Source of the DNA: Helicobacter macacae MIT 99-5501
GTDB taxonomy: Bacteria; Campylobacterota; Campylobacteria; Campylobacterales; Helicobacteraceae
Direction: 5' to 3'
NCBI RefSeq assembly: GCF_000507845.1
Contig: NZ_KI669454.1
Coordinates: forward strand, 1,280,746-1,344,745
DNA length: 64,000 nucleotides
The notes beneath the pieces are model-generated. The model had not been told where the DNA came from, did not search any database, and worked only from the letters and a program-made list of their open reading frames with translations. Made by a program: the position numbers and the translations under genes. The first letter of the stretch is position 1. Each line of letters starts with the position of its first letter. Shown here piece after piece: positions 62,747 through 64,000 of this stretch.

Positions 62747-63853
62747 ATGAAAACTCCTGCTAGCTCCGCCTTTGATTCCACTAGCGATTGTGCCACAAAA
62801 CCCGCACAAAATCTCGCAAGCTACAAACAAGCAATAGCCGATTTTGAAGCGTTTTTGCAAGCGCAAAATCCTAGCAATATTTTTGACGCAAAAGAGTGCA
62901 AAAAGCACTCTAGCCTGCAAAACTACACTCCTCAAAATTCTAGCCACAAAGATTCTAGCTCAAAAAATTCCACTTCGCCAAATTCTACCTCGCAAGATTC
63001 CACCTCCCATTACTCCACCTCACAAGATTCTAGCCCTAGCTTTTTACCACCTGATTTTCACCCGCATTTTTTGCTAGCCTTTTGGGAAATGCTACTAAAT
63101 GGTGGCAAGCGATTCCGTCCAAATCTCTTGCTAGCCGTAGTCGATGGGCTAAACCCTATACTAAATAAAAACGCCTTTTTGCCCGCACTCGCACTAGAGT
63201 GCCTGCATACTTATTCGCTTATCCACGATGATTTGCCAAGTATGGATAACGCACCTTTGCGCAGGGGACACCCCACGCTTCACACCTCTTATGATGAAAC
63301 TACGGCGATTTTGGTAGGAGATGGGCTAAACACCTATGCGTTTTATCTGCTTAGCAAGTGTGTGCTACCACCTAGCGTGGCTATATCACTTGTGCGCGAA
63401 CTAGCTGTGAGTGGCGGGCTAGAGGGAATGATAATCGGGCAAGCACTTGACTGCCACTATGAAAACCAAAAACTAAGCCTAGAAAAACTCCAAACAATCC
63501 ATATCCACAAAACCGCAAAACTCATCGCCACAAGCCTAAAAATGGGCGCGATAATCGCCAATGCACCAAGCGAACTAATCGCCAAGCTAGAATCATTCGG
63601 GCTAGAGTTAGGGCTGTTTTTTCAAGTGAGAGATGACATCATAGATGCAGTGCAGGATAGCACCCAAGCGGGCAAAACCACACAAAATGATAGTGCCAAA
63701 AATAGCTATGTAAATCTGCTAGGCTTAAGTGGCGCAAGACAAAAGCTAAATGAGCTAAAAGATAAGCTAGAATCTAGCCTAGATTCTTTTCCCAAAGGCA
63801 TACAAAAAAACCTTAGATTTTTGCTAGCAGAGTTTTTTAAAGAAATCAAATAA
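62747..63853 (+). CDS. ispA: Polyprenyl (farnesyl) diphosphate synthase
   Basis: It condenses IPP with allylic diphosphates to make FPP/GPP for quinones and undecaprenol. The 368-residue enzyme has GGKRFRPNLLLAVVDGL, the first aspartate motif in LIHDDLPSMDNAPLRRGHPTLH, GLEGMIIGQALD, and the second in VRDDIIDAVQD. An insert of about 50 residues made of Ser/Thr/Asn/Gln/Asp repeats (about 50-95) precedes the catalytic core and is absent from usual family members (about 300 residues). AGA at the ribosome site is weak. surE follows, as in H. pylori. Confidence 0.93.
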   Translation: MKTPASSAFDSTSDCATKPAQNLASYKQAIADFEAFLQAQNPSNIFDAKECKKHSSLQNYTPQNSSHKDSSSKNSTSPNSTSQDSTSHYSTSQDSSPSFLPPDFHPHFLLAFWEMLLNGGKRFRPNLLLAVVDGLNPILNKNAFLPALALECLHTYSLIHDDLPSMDNAPLRRGHPTLHTSYDETTAILVGDGLNTYAFYLLSKCVLPPSVAISLVRELAVSGGLEGMIIGQALDCHYENQKLSLEKLQTIHIHKTAKLIATSLKMGAIIANAPSELIAKLESFGLELGLFFQVRDDIIDAVQDSTQAGKTTQNDSAKNSYVNLLGLSGARQKLNELKDKLESSLDSFPKGIQKNLRFLLAEFFKEIK

Positions 63854-63902
63854 GCTATTTGCAAAATCACTTCATAAAATTTCTTACTTTTAAGGAGGCA
63901 CA

Positions 63903-64000
63903 ATGCCAAAAAACGCTTCAAAAAATACAACAAAAAATACTTCAGGCAAAACGCACACAAAAAATATTTTGCTTACCAATGATGATGGGTTTGACTCACT
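63903..64000 (+). CDS. surE: 5'-nucleotidase SurE (5' end only)
   Basis: The first 32 codons of surE are present before the window ends. After a Lys/Asn/Thr-rich lead of about 20 residues comes NILLTNDDGFDS, the SurE N-terminal metal-binding motif with the adjacent Asp pair. AAGGAGG eight bases upstream fixes ATG 63903. SurE is a stationary-phase nucleoside monophosphate phosphatase. It lies 49 bases after ispA, the order known in H. pylori. Confidence 0.85.
   Translation, partial: MPKNASKNTTKNTSGKTHTKNILLTNDDGFDS

Noticed and set aside
1..64000. CRISPR arrays, tRNA, rRNA and insertion sequences
   Set aside because: No regularly spaced repeats, no cloverleaf with TTCGA-type arm, no rRNA-like stretch and no transposase motif were found by reading; a covariance search would be needed for certainty.

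Overview
The window is a chromosomal segment of a Campylobacterota bacterium, most likely a Helicobacter of the enterohepatic type. The basis is the gene order folK-flhF-flhG-small membrane protein-fliA-fliM-fliY, the ispA-surE pair, a deaD-like helicase followed by an SPFH gene close by, OipA-style CT-repeat phase variation, a Hof-like porin, an ArsR-like response regulator, and extended -10 promoters (TGnTAnAAT) without clear -35 boxes. Species cannot be fixed from this sequence alone. No rRNA, tRNA, CRISPR array or transposase was recognised.

Layout. 0-7 kb: flagellar regulatory and switch operon with folK in front and a rhodanese behind. 7-16 kb: metabolism and transport (proC, trpBA, an outer-membrane protein, hisD, pgk, corA, terC). 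16-24 kb: ttcA, a toxin-antitoxin pair whose toxin is frameshifted, a YajR-like MFS transporter, rdgB, a 15-C homopolymer, lpoB-like lipoprotein and ppsA. 24.2-29.5 kb: an eight-gene block built around a P1B-6-like P-type ATPase with noncanonical HMA-like proteins, a MamC-like two-helix protein, YtxH-like anchored proteins and several tiny membrane proteins. I read it as a candidate ferrosome-like metal-storage organelle locus. 29.5-33.5 kb: an AT-rich insertion flanked by a 102-bp direct repeat of the 3' end of the preceding gene. It carries a 29-residue peptide gene, a radical SAM/SPASM enzyme and a SNF2 helicase-like protein, together a candidate undescribed RiPP-type system.

33.5-41.4 kb: an aminofutalosine deaminase-like hydrolase, a CT-repeat phase-variable outer-membrane protein in the OFF state, small lipoproteins (one frameshifted), an orphan adenine methyltransferase, a split ThrE-type exporter and a DinJ/YoeB toxin-antitoxin pair. 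41.7-50.1 kb: a defence island with a type IIG restriction-modification protein, a reverse transcriptase overlapping it, an ImmA/IrrE protease plus PIN-toxin pair, and an Abi/HEPN protein. 50.3-64 kb: a DASS transporter with a Bcr-like MFS exporter, DEAD-box helicase, ilvE, SPFH protein, hisIE, DUF2393-like protein, two outer-membrane proteins, a response regulator, ispA and the start of surE.

The core genes form tight same-strand operons with ATGA or 8-bp overlaps. The two accessory blocks (about 29.5-33.4 and 44.7-49 kb) are visibly more AT-rich than their surroundings. Several proteins carry unusual Ser/Asp/Gln/Lys-rich low-complexity inserts built from AGATTCTAG-like DNA words.
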